From assembly GCA_013399875.1 (NCBI GenBank), contig VXAZ01002369.1, forward strand, positions 269,459 to 333,458: DNA of 64,000 nt. The letters run 5' to 3'. The notes beneath the pieces are model-generated. The model worked only from the letters and a program-made list of their open reading frames with translations, had not been told where the DNA came from and made no database searches. The translations under genes were made by a program, and so were the position numbers. This DNA comes from Gymnorhina tibicen. Lineage: Eukaryota; Chordata; Aves; Passeriformes; Artamidae. Position 1 is the first letter of the stretch. Each line of letters begins with the position of its first letter. Shown here in pieces: positions 51,335 to 63,100 of this stretch.

Positions 51335-54300
51335 TTGTATGGCTTCCAAGCAACACCTGAGGAGTGGCTAGGTTTTTGCTGTACACTGGCAAGCCTTACA
51401 CGCAACCTATGAAGGACTGAGGCTTTCTCCAACTTGAGACCTGCTTTGGAAACCTGAAGGCATGGAGGCATGGCAGGAGTGGGTGAAGAGGGAAGGGTAT
51501 TAGATCCACACTGAACAGTGTTTTCCATTCAGCTGCAGAAAGTAAATCCACAACATGCTGCCAATTTCCTGTCATTTGTTTGATGGCGGTGGCATACTGT
51601 GGAGCACCAAGCTGAGCATCCCATAGATCTCCTGCACAAAAAATGTGTGGGAAGTTGATGATACATGTCTTGTAACAAAACAACACATAATGGTTGTGCA
51701 TCTCTGAAGTCCTTTTCTATCTCTTCATTTTTTAGTGTTACCCTGAAGAAGAGTTTGAGTTTGTCATCCTAAAGCTACAAAACAATTTGGTTCTCTTGTG
51801 AGATAGTAAAAACATCCTGCCAAAAACACAGTGTGGTGGAAAAATTAAGTATCAGATCATAGCTCTGTGAAAAGAGTAATGTGGATTATCCACAGATAAA
51901 CTCCCAGGAACACTGTTTAGCTGGGGCACCTCTTTGCTGAGCTCATGTATCAGAGATTGTTCTGGTGATAAGTGTTTCATTTCATATCTCACTTTAAAAA
52001 AGCAGTCAATCAATATTTGCTCTTCCATTTTCCCACATTGCCGTCAGCTAATGTAATGTTCTTTGTCTTACTTGATGTAAGAACACAAATCCTAGACCTG
52101 CTGCTCTCCTCCTAATCTCTCAGGGTCATCACAAGAGCTGGTCATGGTTATGCTCTGCTAAGCTGAAGGCCCAGGAGGGCTACTACATTTCCTTCTAATC
52201 CTTCATAACCATTTCCTTTTTAGCTTAAACAGCTCTCAGTTTTCCAACAGTTTTTGAGCCTTTTGTTCCTCAGTCACTTTAGCTATGTCTAGGCTATTTT
52301 AAGGAGAGAGAATGAATTTATCTTTAGGCCTCTATTCTGCTGAGGGAAGGCTGATATATAAACATAAAGCAAAGACCTGACAGTTTTGGCCAGGCACATC
52401 CATGGCCTTTTTCCACTGCAGTGTTTAAATGCCTCAGAACTGCCTGTGAATTTATTCTTACTATGCTACAGTCAGCTTCATAAGTCATTGTTGCAAAATC
52501 CCTCCCCTGTAAAAACATGCAAAAATATTAATTAAATTTTCCCAGATCATGTCCCTTAAGTTTACAATCAAACAGAGAATTTGTCTCAAGTCTGAGTCAC
52601 CAGCCAATATTTTAATATGACACCATTCTCCCAATTTTCCCAGTGGTTTGTCTCATGGGGCTCTGCTTTTCCCAAACAGGATATGCACACTGAAAGGCTT
52701 GGTGTGACCCTCCTATACTGAGTCCCTTCTGAAACTTACCTTGGAGTGAGATATAAACTTAAGGCTTTTTCTGGATGTTTTGGGCATCTTCAAACAACCA
52801 GCACCCAAGCTGTGCACACAGGGAGACCCATCCCAGATTTCCTGAGATGTGAAATATCTCAGGATCTTGACTCCAAAGCTTCTAGAAATAGACAGCATGT
52901 TAGCCAGAGAAGAAATATTCTGCATAAAATTCACTCTCAATCAAGCTACATCAGGAACAAGACACAAAATCAAACTTCTTCCCAAGGTATATTACAGATA
53001 TTAGCTAAAAGCTAGCTGCAGGCTCACATAATTGAAGCTAATATGCTAATTGTAACAAAGCCTGGACTCCAGCCAGGATATAAAGTCATGTTGCAACACT
53101 AGTAGATGATCTCCTGGCATTAATGGGTACAGAGTGATCTCTTTCCTTAGAACCCCTGTTGATATCTTATCTGTGTCACTATGAGATGCTGCTCTCTCAC
53201 TCAGGGGTGCTAAAATGTGCTCTTGTAATGACAGCTTGTTATGGGTGGGAGCTGCCCAATGAGTTGCAACAAGAAATTACCCCTCCATCCTTGGACTTCT
53301 TTTAGAACTATTTCTTTGTTTTCCTTGAAAGATAGCAATGGGACACACTTTGAATTGGTGAGCCAGTAGAGATCACGAGCCAGCACAGACCATGAGCCAG
53401 CAACATGCAGGTACAGGGCCGTGAAGGTGTCCCAAGGCCTGCATAAGATCAATCTGTGAAGAAAGACCAAGGAGTCAAAAGGACCCTGAAGTAGACAGGG
53501 AAAATCTGGTAGGCATCTGCACTAAGCTGGCCATCACGGAAATCCCTTGTTGGAGGTAGAATCTCATGTGGCATAATTAATGAATAATGTTTTATAACTT
53601 CTCTATTTTTCCCAAAGTCTCCACTCCTTCATGATGAATGGTGACCTATCTGTAGTTAATCACTTCTCAAATGGCAATTGGACTTCCTGGAGCACTCACT
53701 CTTTGGCAAGTAAATCCTAGGAGTATAGACCACAGCTTGGCACATCCTCAGTGCCAAGGCTCCCGTGGCACATCCAACTAGTGCTTCCCTCTCAGCAAGG
53801 AACTCCAGTAAAGTCAGGATGAGGGTTCATGGCTACCTGAAGACTCAAATCTGCTTGACTGGGCTCTTCTGATAACTTTGACTACCTGAATACATTTCCT
53901 TTCCCTGACCCGTATTTGCTGATGTTGCTTGTCTCAGCTGAAGTAGAAGTGCTAAGACATGTAGTGTGTTCGAACTCCACAGGTACTTTTTTGTGTATAT
54001 AAATTGTTTTTCCAGGTGCCTCTGCAGGTGGGTTAAGCTTGACAGTGCTACAAATGACACGGTCTCTACTGGACAGTCTGTGCTGACAGAGAAGGAGAGG
54101 GGATGACAAGATCTGTAAGGAGCAGAGAGCAGCTCTGAGGCAGGTATGTGTGTACAGAACATGCCTTGGTGTTCTGTGTACCCTGATACCCTAAAAAAAA
54201 GGCATATGGGGCTAGGATGTCAGTGGTGCTTTCCCACTGGAATTGCTGCCATGCTCAGCCCTCATCTCACTGAGCCATCCTGCCTGGGCAGCTGCAGAAG

Positions 54301-54364
54301 CCCTTCCCTCAAGGGAAGGGTCAAGGGAGGTATGGAAATTCTATTACAAATGAACCTGTGAGTT

Positions 54365-54595
54365 CACAGATTTGGTCTAAAAGTTGTTAATATTTTTAGC
54401 TATAAGGTCATAATTCCATAATAATAAAATTACGGATTTTTAGTTCTAATTAATTTTAGATAAAGAAATAGACAATAATTAATAATTTGGGTTTGCTATA
54501 TGTAGTATATGTATAAATATATAAAATATTTTATATCTTTATATGAAAAATATATAATAAAATCTAATAATTTTTTTAGTTAATTTAATTCTGGA
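54365..54595. repeat. Extremely AT-rich block
   Basis: Over about 230 bp nearly every base is A or T, with words such as taataataaaatta, aatatataaaatatttta and atataataaaat. It is not a clean tandem repeat. It could be a matrix-attachment-like or easily unwound segment, or a decayed TA microsatellite. Confidence 0.8.
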
Positions 54596-54750
54596 CTATA
54601 CATGAGGCAGTGGAGATCTGACCCTGTAAGCCAAAATCATGCCTGATTGCATCTCTTGTCTTAAGGTGATAAACCTTTCCCATTCAAAACAATAAGCATA
54701 GTAAACACTGTTCTGTTCCAAATCATGGTCAATTATAAGATTACAGAAGG

Positions 54751-54792
54751 CAGTATTTTTCAATAAAACATCAGTATTTTTCAATAAAACAT
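54751..54792. repeat. 21-bp perfect tandem duplication
   Basis: The unit cagtatttttcaataaaaca plus t occurs twice without mismatch (54751-54771 and 54772-54792). Each unit carries an AATAAA hexamer, so the duplication doubles a potential polyadenylation signal on the plus strand. No upstream gene is seen to use it. Confidence 0.95.
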
Positions 54793-55135
54793 GGCTAGAA
54801 TGAAACTATAATTTTTTTTTTTAAAAAGTCATCAGAAAGCAATAAAGAAAAAAAACCCCCACAAAATTGAAAAAATTATTCCTCCTCTGAACTGTATAAG
54901 AGGAATACCTAAGCACAGTACAGACCACTGTGTTCTGCTCAGTACCAGCAAGTACTGCATTAGTATATTAGAATTACATGCAAATGGAAATGTGGGGGAC
55001 ACATCCATTCTAGATTAGTTTATGTGATTTGGTTTCCCATTTCAGTCTCACATTCAATTTTCTTTGTTGATGAAGTAATCATCAGTATATATCAGGGAAA
55101 ATCAAAAGTTGACACTGGTGCTCTGTCACGACTGT

Positions 55136-55163
55136 TTAGTTAGTTAGTTGGTTAGTTAGTTAG
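55136..55163. repeat. GTTA tetranucleotide microsatellite
   Basis: Seven units of the ttag/gtta type with one variant (ttgg). Probably polymorphic in length. Confidence 0.9.
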
Positions 55164-56164
55164 CTACTTTAAACCAAGGTGAAAACTGTGAGGTAGCTGT
55201 ATGTCTGAGATGGACATCCACTCCTAAATGTTTCTCTAAAATGAATTGCTGAACCACATGTATCCAGATAATTCCCTGGTGGCACCACCCTGAGCTAAAA
55301 ACACCCATTTATGTAGGGACAATTTTTTAGGGATGCAAAATTGTTCTAAATTTACTCCTACAGTAAGCAGCAGTACTGCTTAGCATGAGGTTTGTCCACA
55401 GGAGCTCTGCAACATTTCCCATTAACAACTCTCTGCTCACTCCAGCAGAGCAGCTATTTGATGCTGAGGCTGCTATGACAGCTACTTCAACACATAAATA
55501 GAATCATGCTTCATAAATGTGACAGTATCACATGGCTGAATGCATGGAAGTGCTGAAGTGGGAAAAATTTCTCCTACCCCATAATTATGTGTGTGTTAGT
55601 ATTACATTTAGTGGAGTGGTAGGCCTGGTTAGACACAAGAATGAAGTATTTTTGACAAGCTTGGATTTAAACTATAGCTGTGATAAAATGATTAAATTCG
55701 GGTTTGATGTAGATGGGTACCAGCACTCTATCTGTGCACATAGCCAGTTCATTTTGTCTTCAGCTCCGTGGCTGATCTCCCAGTGATCTCTGAGTAGATG
55801 TGGCAGTGGACTGGCTTGAGACAGGCAATAGATTGATCTCTGTGCTGTTTCTCGGCACAGCAATGGACTAGCAACAATCTAGGTGGAAATTTCAGACCAT
55901 TACCTGTTGTGCCTAGACCAGTTAGGCACTATTTGTGTGCATCAATGTGTTGGTGACTTCCCTGGGTGGAGGAATCCTGGGCAGTCCCAACGATACTGTT
56001 AGTTCTGGTGACAGGTGACGGAACTGGCCAAACTCCACGTGGTTAAATTTAAACAGTCTGTAAAATGCAGGTGCAGAAGTGTCTTTGGAAATGTTCTAGA
56101 CTTAACTAGTCAGCAAGATTTAACTAAGCAGCCTGAACTAATTAAGGGCAGGATGGGGGGCAGC

Positions 56165-56230
56165 AGGAGGTTGGATTAGATGACCTTCATAGGTCCCTTA
56201 CAACCTAAATCATTCTCTAGTTCTCTCATT
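56165..56230 (+). mobile_element. CR1 3' terminal fragment
   Basis: The sequence follows the extreme 3' end of CR1 in sense: 'ggaggttggattagatgacc', 'ttcataggtcccttacaacc', 'taaatcattctctagttctc'. The octamer tail is degraded. Only about 65 bp are recognisable, consistent with severe 5' truncation. Confidence 0.8.
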
Positions 56231-57695
56231 ATAGGTAGGACACCACGTACACAGTAGGAAAGCTAGAAGAAGTTCTGTGCATAATTTTAAAATAATAAGT
56301 AGAAATGGATCATTGATGCACCGTAGTCATCATGTAGGACCACAGAGCAGCTGGACTGTAAGAAATCGTCAGAACAAATTGTGATATCCCATCTTGATCC
56401 TGTAGAAGCTGCTCTTGCAAGAATGCTTGTGATGGAGGCTCCCATCCAGACAGTAACTGACCATCCTGTTTGAGAGATTTGATTCCCCACATGACCAAGA
56501 ATGTCTATGCAAAATACGTCAGTGAGTAGATGTGATGTTGTGGGTTCTGAGTGCTTCTCAGAACCCATTCAAAGTTCTCGTTGTGTGATTAAGAATGGAA
56601 GAGCTGAACTGGTCAGTTCCAAGTGGTTTTCTTGAGCCTTGTCTTCTTTCCCACCAATATGGCGTGGTTAATATAGTCTTTGCAAAGAACAACACTGGTG
56701 GATTTTCTTTGAGATACAGGGAAAAAAATGTTGCCAGTCAAAAAAACACAACAAAAACCCAACCAAAACTCGGTGGTAAATTGTGTGAATTTGTGACAGA
56801 ATTGTTGTATAGCAATAGAAAATATTAGAATAGAAGCTTGTAAGCAGCTCCTGTTTTCTTCCCTTCAAAGCAATTATTCAGATGACATAAATACCTACAA
56901 GAATTTCTTTTCTCTTTCTGTTTTATTTCTCCTTGTCTTCTCCAGTCCAGATAACACAATAAACGATGTCTCTATGCTATGACGAAGACTGCAATTAGTA
57001 TTTCTGTGTGCAAGAAGATACATCCCAAGAGACCAGCAGCAGAATTTATTTTCTATCACACACACGGACACATGTATGACAATGAAATATTTCAAGATGT
57101 TCCAAATATTTCCTCCTAGAAAAGGATGCCACATTCCTGCAACAAAGTATCATATTCTGTAGGTGTTACAGACAGATTATGCCAATCAAACACTGGAAGC
57201 AAGAATATTTTTATGTCATTCCTGCAAAGGCTATCTCATCCCAGAGATAACAGCAAGAACACTTTTTCTGGAAATCCTAATATGTGTGCCATTTTCTAGA
57301 TAGGGCTTGACTTCATGCTGTCTTGAAAAAGTGATTGGCTTCAATATTTTGAAATGCTATGCATGGCATAAACAGTGTGAAGTATCCTTTCCCATTTGTA
57401 AGATATTATTACTAACCCTTGGAAACTTTGATTTCTACTTAATCTTCTGCTCCATGCCTTCACTGATAGTGAAAATCATTATCAAATGCCATTTTGATGC
57501 GTTACCTCACGCCATGAATTACTGGAGTCAACTGAACAGCAACAAACAGAATGAAGGCTGGTGTGCTTGCAGACCTGTAAAACTTCACTGTTGCCAGTAC
57601 TATTATATTTATCTATGTTCAACTTGAATTGAACCCAGATCTTTATTTAGTTTGCTAGCAGGCGATTTACATCCTCAGCGTCTGTTCCAACGCCA

Positions 57696-57737
57696 GCTGA
57701 AGTCAATGACAGCCTGCCCTGACTTCAAGGGGTTTTA
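57696..57737. repeat. Paired gaagtcaatg/gacttcaagg relic
   Basis: The text 'gctgaagtcaatgacagcct' followed by 'gccctgacttcaagggg' has the inverted-pair layout of the dispersed sauropsid motif described for 20562-20583, and is the clearest of the three copies here. Confidence 0.45.
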
Positions 57738-57797
57738 GAGGAGGTTCCAGTTCTTGGATGTGAAGACATAAAGGTAAAAGATTAATGTTTTGGGGTT

Positions 57798-57835
57798 TTT
57801 TTTTGTAAAAATGATGGACTTTTTTTGTAAAAATG
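57798..57835. repeat. 22-bp tandem duplication, second copy partial
   Basis: The unit T7 + gtaaaaatg + atggac is followed by a second T7 + gtaaaaatg with no mismatch over 16 bases. Probably slippage. Confidence 0.9.
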
Positions 57836-58599
57836 CAAGACAGTAGAGCAGATTACTATGTAGCCAATGACTGTTTCACTGGATGGAGAGGTTTCACCCT
57901 TGCCGTGAAGCTGGAGCAGGCATATGTGGTAGTCAGGAGCGCAGAGGGAGAATTGTTCCTTTCAACCAGGTTTTCTGATTGTTTTTCCCCTTTTTATAGG
58001 ATTATTTTTTTACCTGATTCTGAAACTTTAAAAGTCTAATTTTAGTTGACTGAGATTTACATTCACTAACAATCTGACCCAGAAGTTTTGGACCTTTCTG
58101 ATAATCAGTAAAACAGAATATACTGACAAGACCTGCAACACTCCCTGTTAATTGCAGGCTGCTTTCCCCGATTTACAGTGCACAGCAGGCAATTGGTTGT
58201 ACCAATTCTCCAGGGCCCTGAACTTATTATTCTACCACTTAAAACCACCTGGAACACAACATCAGTGATTCACGGGCTTCCAGCTTGCAGGTTCCTGCTC
58301 TGATTCACAGCCCTCTGTTGCTGATGGTCTTAGTGACAGGTGTGACAATAGGACTCCTGCCTCTTCAGAAAACACTCATGGCATTAAAGAAAAATAACAT
58401 ACTCTGTATGATTTGTCTGCATCATTATTTCTTTCTCAGTTGTCATTTTGCTATGGCTTTGTGTTTCCTTTTCCCAGGTCCTAATCAATGCACCAAATGC
58501 GTAATCATCGAGAAGCAGGTCTGGACATATGGATTCATATGCTTGTCCTAACCCAAGATCACATCCTCCCTTACTAAGTACTTGCTGAACAAAAGGATA

Positions 58600-60130
58600 T
58601 CATATAAATGCCCCATAATTCCACTGCATCCTTTGGCAAATATTTCAACTTGTCAGGTACGTGATGCACGAAGAACCATTTCCTTTGTTGTTTGTTCTGA
58701 ATCTGGCTCCCACCAGCTCCATTTGGAAATCTGCAGTTCTTGTGGTAGACAGCACTGCTCACAGTTGATTTCTAATTATCGTTGTCATACCACTCATCAT
58801 TTTTCTGGATAATTTTTCCCAACTCAGAAGTCATAAGCTGCTCAATTCCTTTTTGTATAGAAGGTGTTTTCCATTTCAGATTATCCTTCCAGCTTTTCTT
58901 GGGATCTTTTCTAATTCTGATATAAATTTTCTGGTGCAGGAAGATGTAAACTGCTTATTTTTCAAATTGTAGGCAAATTGTATGGATCCATACAGTGGTA
59001 CAGTAGTGCTGTCTGTTTGCACTCTCTGTTTTTCTTACTAATGCCTGCAATTTCAATTTTTATTTATCCCTGACTGCTACTGACGGATATACTGATGTAT
59101 TCATGGAACAATCTCACTTCTGAGTATTAGTGCTGGGCTCAGAGCCCATCATTTAAGATGTGACATTAGAAGTACTTTAGTCCAGTGCTCATCCCTTTAT
59201 GTTTATCTGTACTGAAAGATATCAGCTGCTGTGATCTACACAGGCACTCAGTCTTGTAAGTTGTGCAGCTCTTCACAGACAGTTCATTTATCAATATTCT
59301 AACCAGAACAGGCTCCTGCACACATCCCTCTGGTTTCTGCCCACCATCATGTTTGTTCACTCCTCTTCTCTTATTTTTTAATGTTTATTAGAAATGCTCA
59401 GGAAATTAAATGTGAGGAAATCTACTGAAGGTGCTTTAGAAGCGCAGACACACCACACCAGTTCGCCCTATTCAACTCCTTCCTGACTTCCTCAAATAAC
59501 TCCACCAAGCCTGGAAGGTAAGGCATAGTCTTAAAAAAAAGGACATGTGGACTCTTCCCTAGTTGACCATGCTTATCCAGGTGTCCGTTCTTTGTGATAT
59601 TAGCATGCTATTGAAGCCAAGGACAGGTATCAGGATTCCATATTTGGACTTCCCTAGTTCTCCCTGAAACTGTTTTTTATTCAGTTAGTATCATATCTGA
59701 CATCTTCAGGTGTGTGAGGCAGGTTTAAGAACGTTATCCACCACTTTCAGTAATCAAACTATTTCATTGGTGAGCTCTTTCAGAGCTATTGGCTGAACAC
59801 CGTCTCCATCTTGCAAATTTGCTACTTTTGCCTATTTTCTCAAGGACAAAAAAACCCTCATCTGTTTTACAGTCAATTCAGTATCACACAGATTTTGTAA
59901 TGAGGTTTCCCACAAAAAAGAGTGAGCAGGGGAACTGCTCCTATTTTTTCTGTTTTGTGTATTGGTGCTAAGGTGCTGTTTAGCTTCTTGGCAATCACCT
60001 CATGGAATCTGAGCATTCTTTTCATATCCTGATCATTCACAGACCCGAAAGACTCTCAAGTGAGCTTGTTTCCTTGATGGTTCAGGTTATATTATTGTCC
60101 TTTTGCCAAGAACTAGGAGAGCAAAGTGAT
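58600..60130 (-). mobile_element. Ancient CR1 retrotransposon, antisense, about 1.5 kb
   Basis: The plus strand follows the reverse complement of old sauropsid CR1. 3' UTR-proximal blocks come first ('tctgaatctggctcccacca', 'cataccactcatcatttttc', 'ggatcttttctaattctgat', 'ttgtatggatccatacagtg'). Coding-region blocks follow ('gtgctcatccctttatgttt', 'actcagtcttgtaagttgtg', 'cagctcttcacagacag', 'cacacatccctctgg'), then reverse-transcriptase blocks ('catgcttatccaggtgtccg', 'gagctctttcagagctattg', 'ctgaacaccgtctcc'). Order and spacing are retained over 1.5 kb. All blocks are mutated, so it is old and inactive. Neither boundary is sharp. The left end may be near 58560. Confidence 0.78.
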
Positions 60131-63100
60131 AGGACTTAGACGTCCATGAGAAGTAATGGATAATCGAAAACAATAAAAAAATGTTCTGTGGTGTTTTGGC
60201 AATTCCTTGCTTCTTTAAAATGGAGCTACTCATGATCAAAGAGCATTTGTACTTTGTCTCCTGCTCATTTTACTTTTGTTCCTCTCTTCATCCAGCTGGA
60301 TATTGATGAAATGTTTACCACCTAGTTTTCCTGCCAAAATTAAGATGACTGTATGCCTTACCAAGCAGGTACTGTTCAGGGAGTAAAAAGAGCTGTATTA
60401 GCTAATATTACACTGGGGGAAATCTTGAGTCTAGATCCAGGGCCAGCTGCACAATTCAAGTATTTATCATCATAAATTGCCAAGACCAAATCATACCAGA
60501 GTGCATTTATGGAACAGTGATAGACAGCCAATGTGATACAGTCTTTCAAAGACCATGGAAATGCTGACTGCTTTCTTCTGTGATTTTTCATGAGTAGCAT
60601 TCAAATGTTTATCTACCAATTCAGAAAAACCTAAGGTTCCTTTAAAATGCAAGTGACATTAGAAAAGCTCTGAAAGAAACTCAGCCTATTCCTGTTTCAC
60701 TAGGATTCTTTTACTCTAAGTAGATAATCATAAAGTGATATTGGCAATTTCCAAGGCAATTGCACAGGGTACAACTCTCTCCATCAGCTGAGCAGATGTA
60801 ATTAGATTGAAAACCTGGGTGCATTAGTCTAATCCAATACTATACAGAAATGTGCAATCAGTTATACATCATAGCATCTCAGCACTGTGTCAAATCAATA
60901 TCTGTTTTTCAGCAGGAAAAATGTGCAGGTTGTGCTGGAGATATGACTAATGGGAATGCTATTTGGAGTGTTTGGAGTGCAGTTTGCACTCTAAGGAATG
61001 ATGACAATTGGTTTCATCTGGAGTAATTACAGCTCAGTGGCCACCAGTTAGGCAATTACTCAAAAGAAATCCTCTTGAGGGAAGCGTATCTCAGCTTTGA
61101 GAAGAAAACATAACCAATATAAATTCCTTACGTGTGGTAGAAAAACATCTATTCTTCCAAAAGAAATAAAAAGCAATGAAACCAGAAGAATGGATATTTC
61201 ACCAAGCCCCACAGAATTTCATGTTTTCTCTGTGAAAAAAGTTCCTAAATCTTGCAGTGTTGGGTTTGGTCTCCATGATGCCAGGAACTTCTTGCAAAGA
61301 TAGTGAGAGTGGAAAGGCAGTTTTGACAAAGTGCTCGGTCATCTGCGTTTCTAATGCACCATGGCTGCATTGGGTAAGGTATGCACACGATGACTGTGAT
61401 TTATGACACAGACTTTATGGAGCATTGTGGGAATGCTGTCTCTTCAAGTTATCTTAGAATGGTTCTGACCTCCAGGAAGGCCATTTTAAGCAAAGAAAAC
61501 ATTCTATTTCAAGAACATGCCTAGACTATGAATTCAGGACATTCCCAGGGTGGCAATAGAGGCATTTTGCATGTGATACTTCAGAGTGCAACTCCAGAAA
61601 GTGAGGCAGTAGAAGGATGTTAATAATTAGACATACATTTGAGAAAGAGTTCTCTGTTATCAAAACCCTCTTGTTATGGAGTAAGGAGCCAAGAAAGATG
61701 AGGAAAGGGAACTCCTGAAAAAAAGAGAGAAAGGTAGTGCCAGGTGGTGTTCCCAAGGCTCTTCCTTGGATCAAAGACCACGTCCCGTTTTGGTCTTCCA
61801 CAAGCATAAGCAGAAACCTTGATGCCAGTCTATCAAACCTCTGCAGAACTACACTAAGGAATTAACTGTTCAATAAAGCCTTGTTTGCATTGTAGGATTC
61901 AGCCTACAGAAATCAGGTCCTTTAACAAAACCTATCGACAAAGCTTACAAAGCAAAGACGTGACTTTTTTTTTTAGTTTTCCCAAGACTACCTTGAAGTA
62001 AAATCACAGATATGGCACTGAATAAATAAATTCTGCCCTTTCTTCTACTTGTAACCCAGATGAGGATCAGTTCACAAGAAGAAAAAAAGCCATCTTTTGT
62101 GAAGTGCTTTTAATAGCTATGGAAAAATGAAATACTTGACACAAAGAGACATAAGGGTATTTTATTGCTGAATTTTAGTGCCTACTGTGTGCATAACAGA
62201 GCTGTGAAGCACAGATTTTTCAGACAGATCTTGGAAGTTTCCAGACAGGTATTATAGCAGGGCTTATTGCAAACTTCACCCCCTCCTCTGGGGATGGCAG
62301 AGGACTCTGACATGGGGGAGCTTCTGAACTACTGAGTCAAACCTGCTTTGATGAAACTTCACTTCTCCCTAGATAGCTCTTAGGTATTATCTTCATCCAA
62401 ATAATAATTTTACATCTGTTTAGAACTTTTTAAACTGCAGAATCCTCTATCTCTTTCTTTATTTTATATGAAGAGAATTTTAACCCTCACAAAAAAAAAA
62501 AAGAGATATGTTTTCAGTAGAGTTGAAAACCTTGAAGAATTACTGCTAAGATTAGCCTGTGTATTCAAGCTCCCAGAAAATAAAGAGCATTTTATCACAT
62601 ATATTTATTATAACCAAATAATGCTTGTTATATATAGAATACAGAACCTAGTATCTGTCTCAGTACAGACCAGGCAGATTAAGTCTGAATTTAACTACCA
62701 TAGCATTTTTCATTGGCTGAACTACATTCTTACAGTGATCATAATTTTGGCACTGATGGCAGTAGTAATTTCTTCACTAAATCACAATACACTCCTTAAG
62801 TGGAAAGGGCTTTGCAATTTCCCAAATGAATGGAAAAATAATTTTGCAGGATCAGTAAAGGTAGCAATAATTTTTATAATGCTTATTGTAGTTTATGCAA
62901 AGAACCTCAGTTGTTCAATATAGACTATCAGAAGTAAAACAGCATGAAAGTGGAATCCATAACAAACACAAGTGCAGCATAGTTTAAAAGAACAACTTTT
63001 TTATTACTAAAAAACAGGAGAGTGCAGAAAGTGATGAAGTGACTGCTTCAGAAGCAATGAAGTGCAGAATGTCAGGTCACTTCATTATGATAGCAGTGTG

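Larger units (their letters stand above)
50292..56164. other. Non-coding stretch with G-quadruplex and AT-rich block
   Basis: About 5.9 kb without a recognised gene. Separately listed are the G-quadruplex motif (51317-51334), an AT-rich block (54365-54595), a 21-bp tandem duplication (54751-54792) and a GTTA microsatellite (55136-55163). A mixed A/C low-complexity patch is present at about 54840-54870. Confidence 0.5.
56231..58599. other. Non-coding stretch
   Basis: About 2.4 kb with no recognised gene. It contains an A/C-rich patch at 56738-56768, a short palindromic relic at 57696-57737 and a 22-bp imperfect tandem duplication at 57798-57835. Confidence 0.5.

Noticed and set aside
62468..62923. 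151-codon plus-strand open frame with two hydrophobic stretches
   Set aside because: No recognised family, AT-rich surroundings that favour lysine- and hydrophobic-rich chance frames, a poly(A)-derived lysine run at the start, and several equally long domain-less frames elsewhere in the window.
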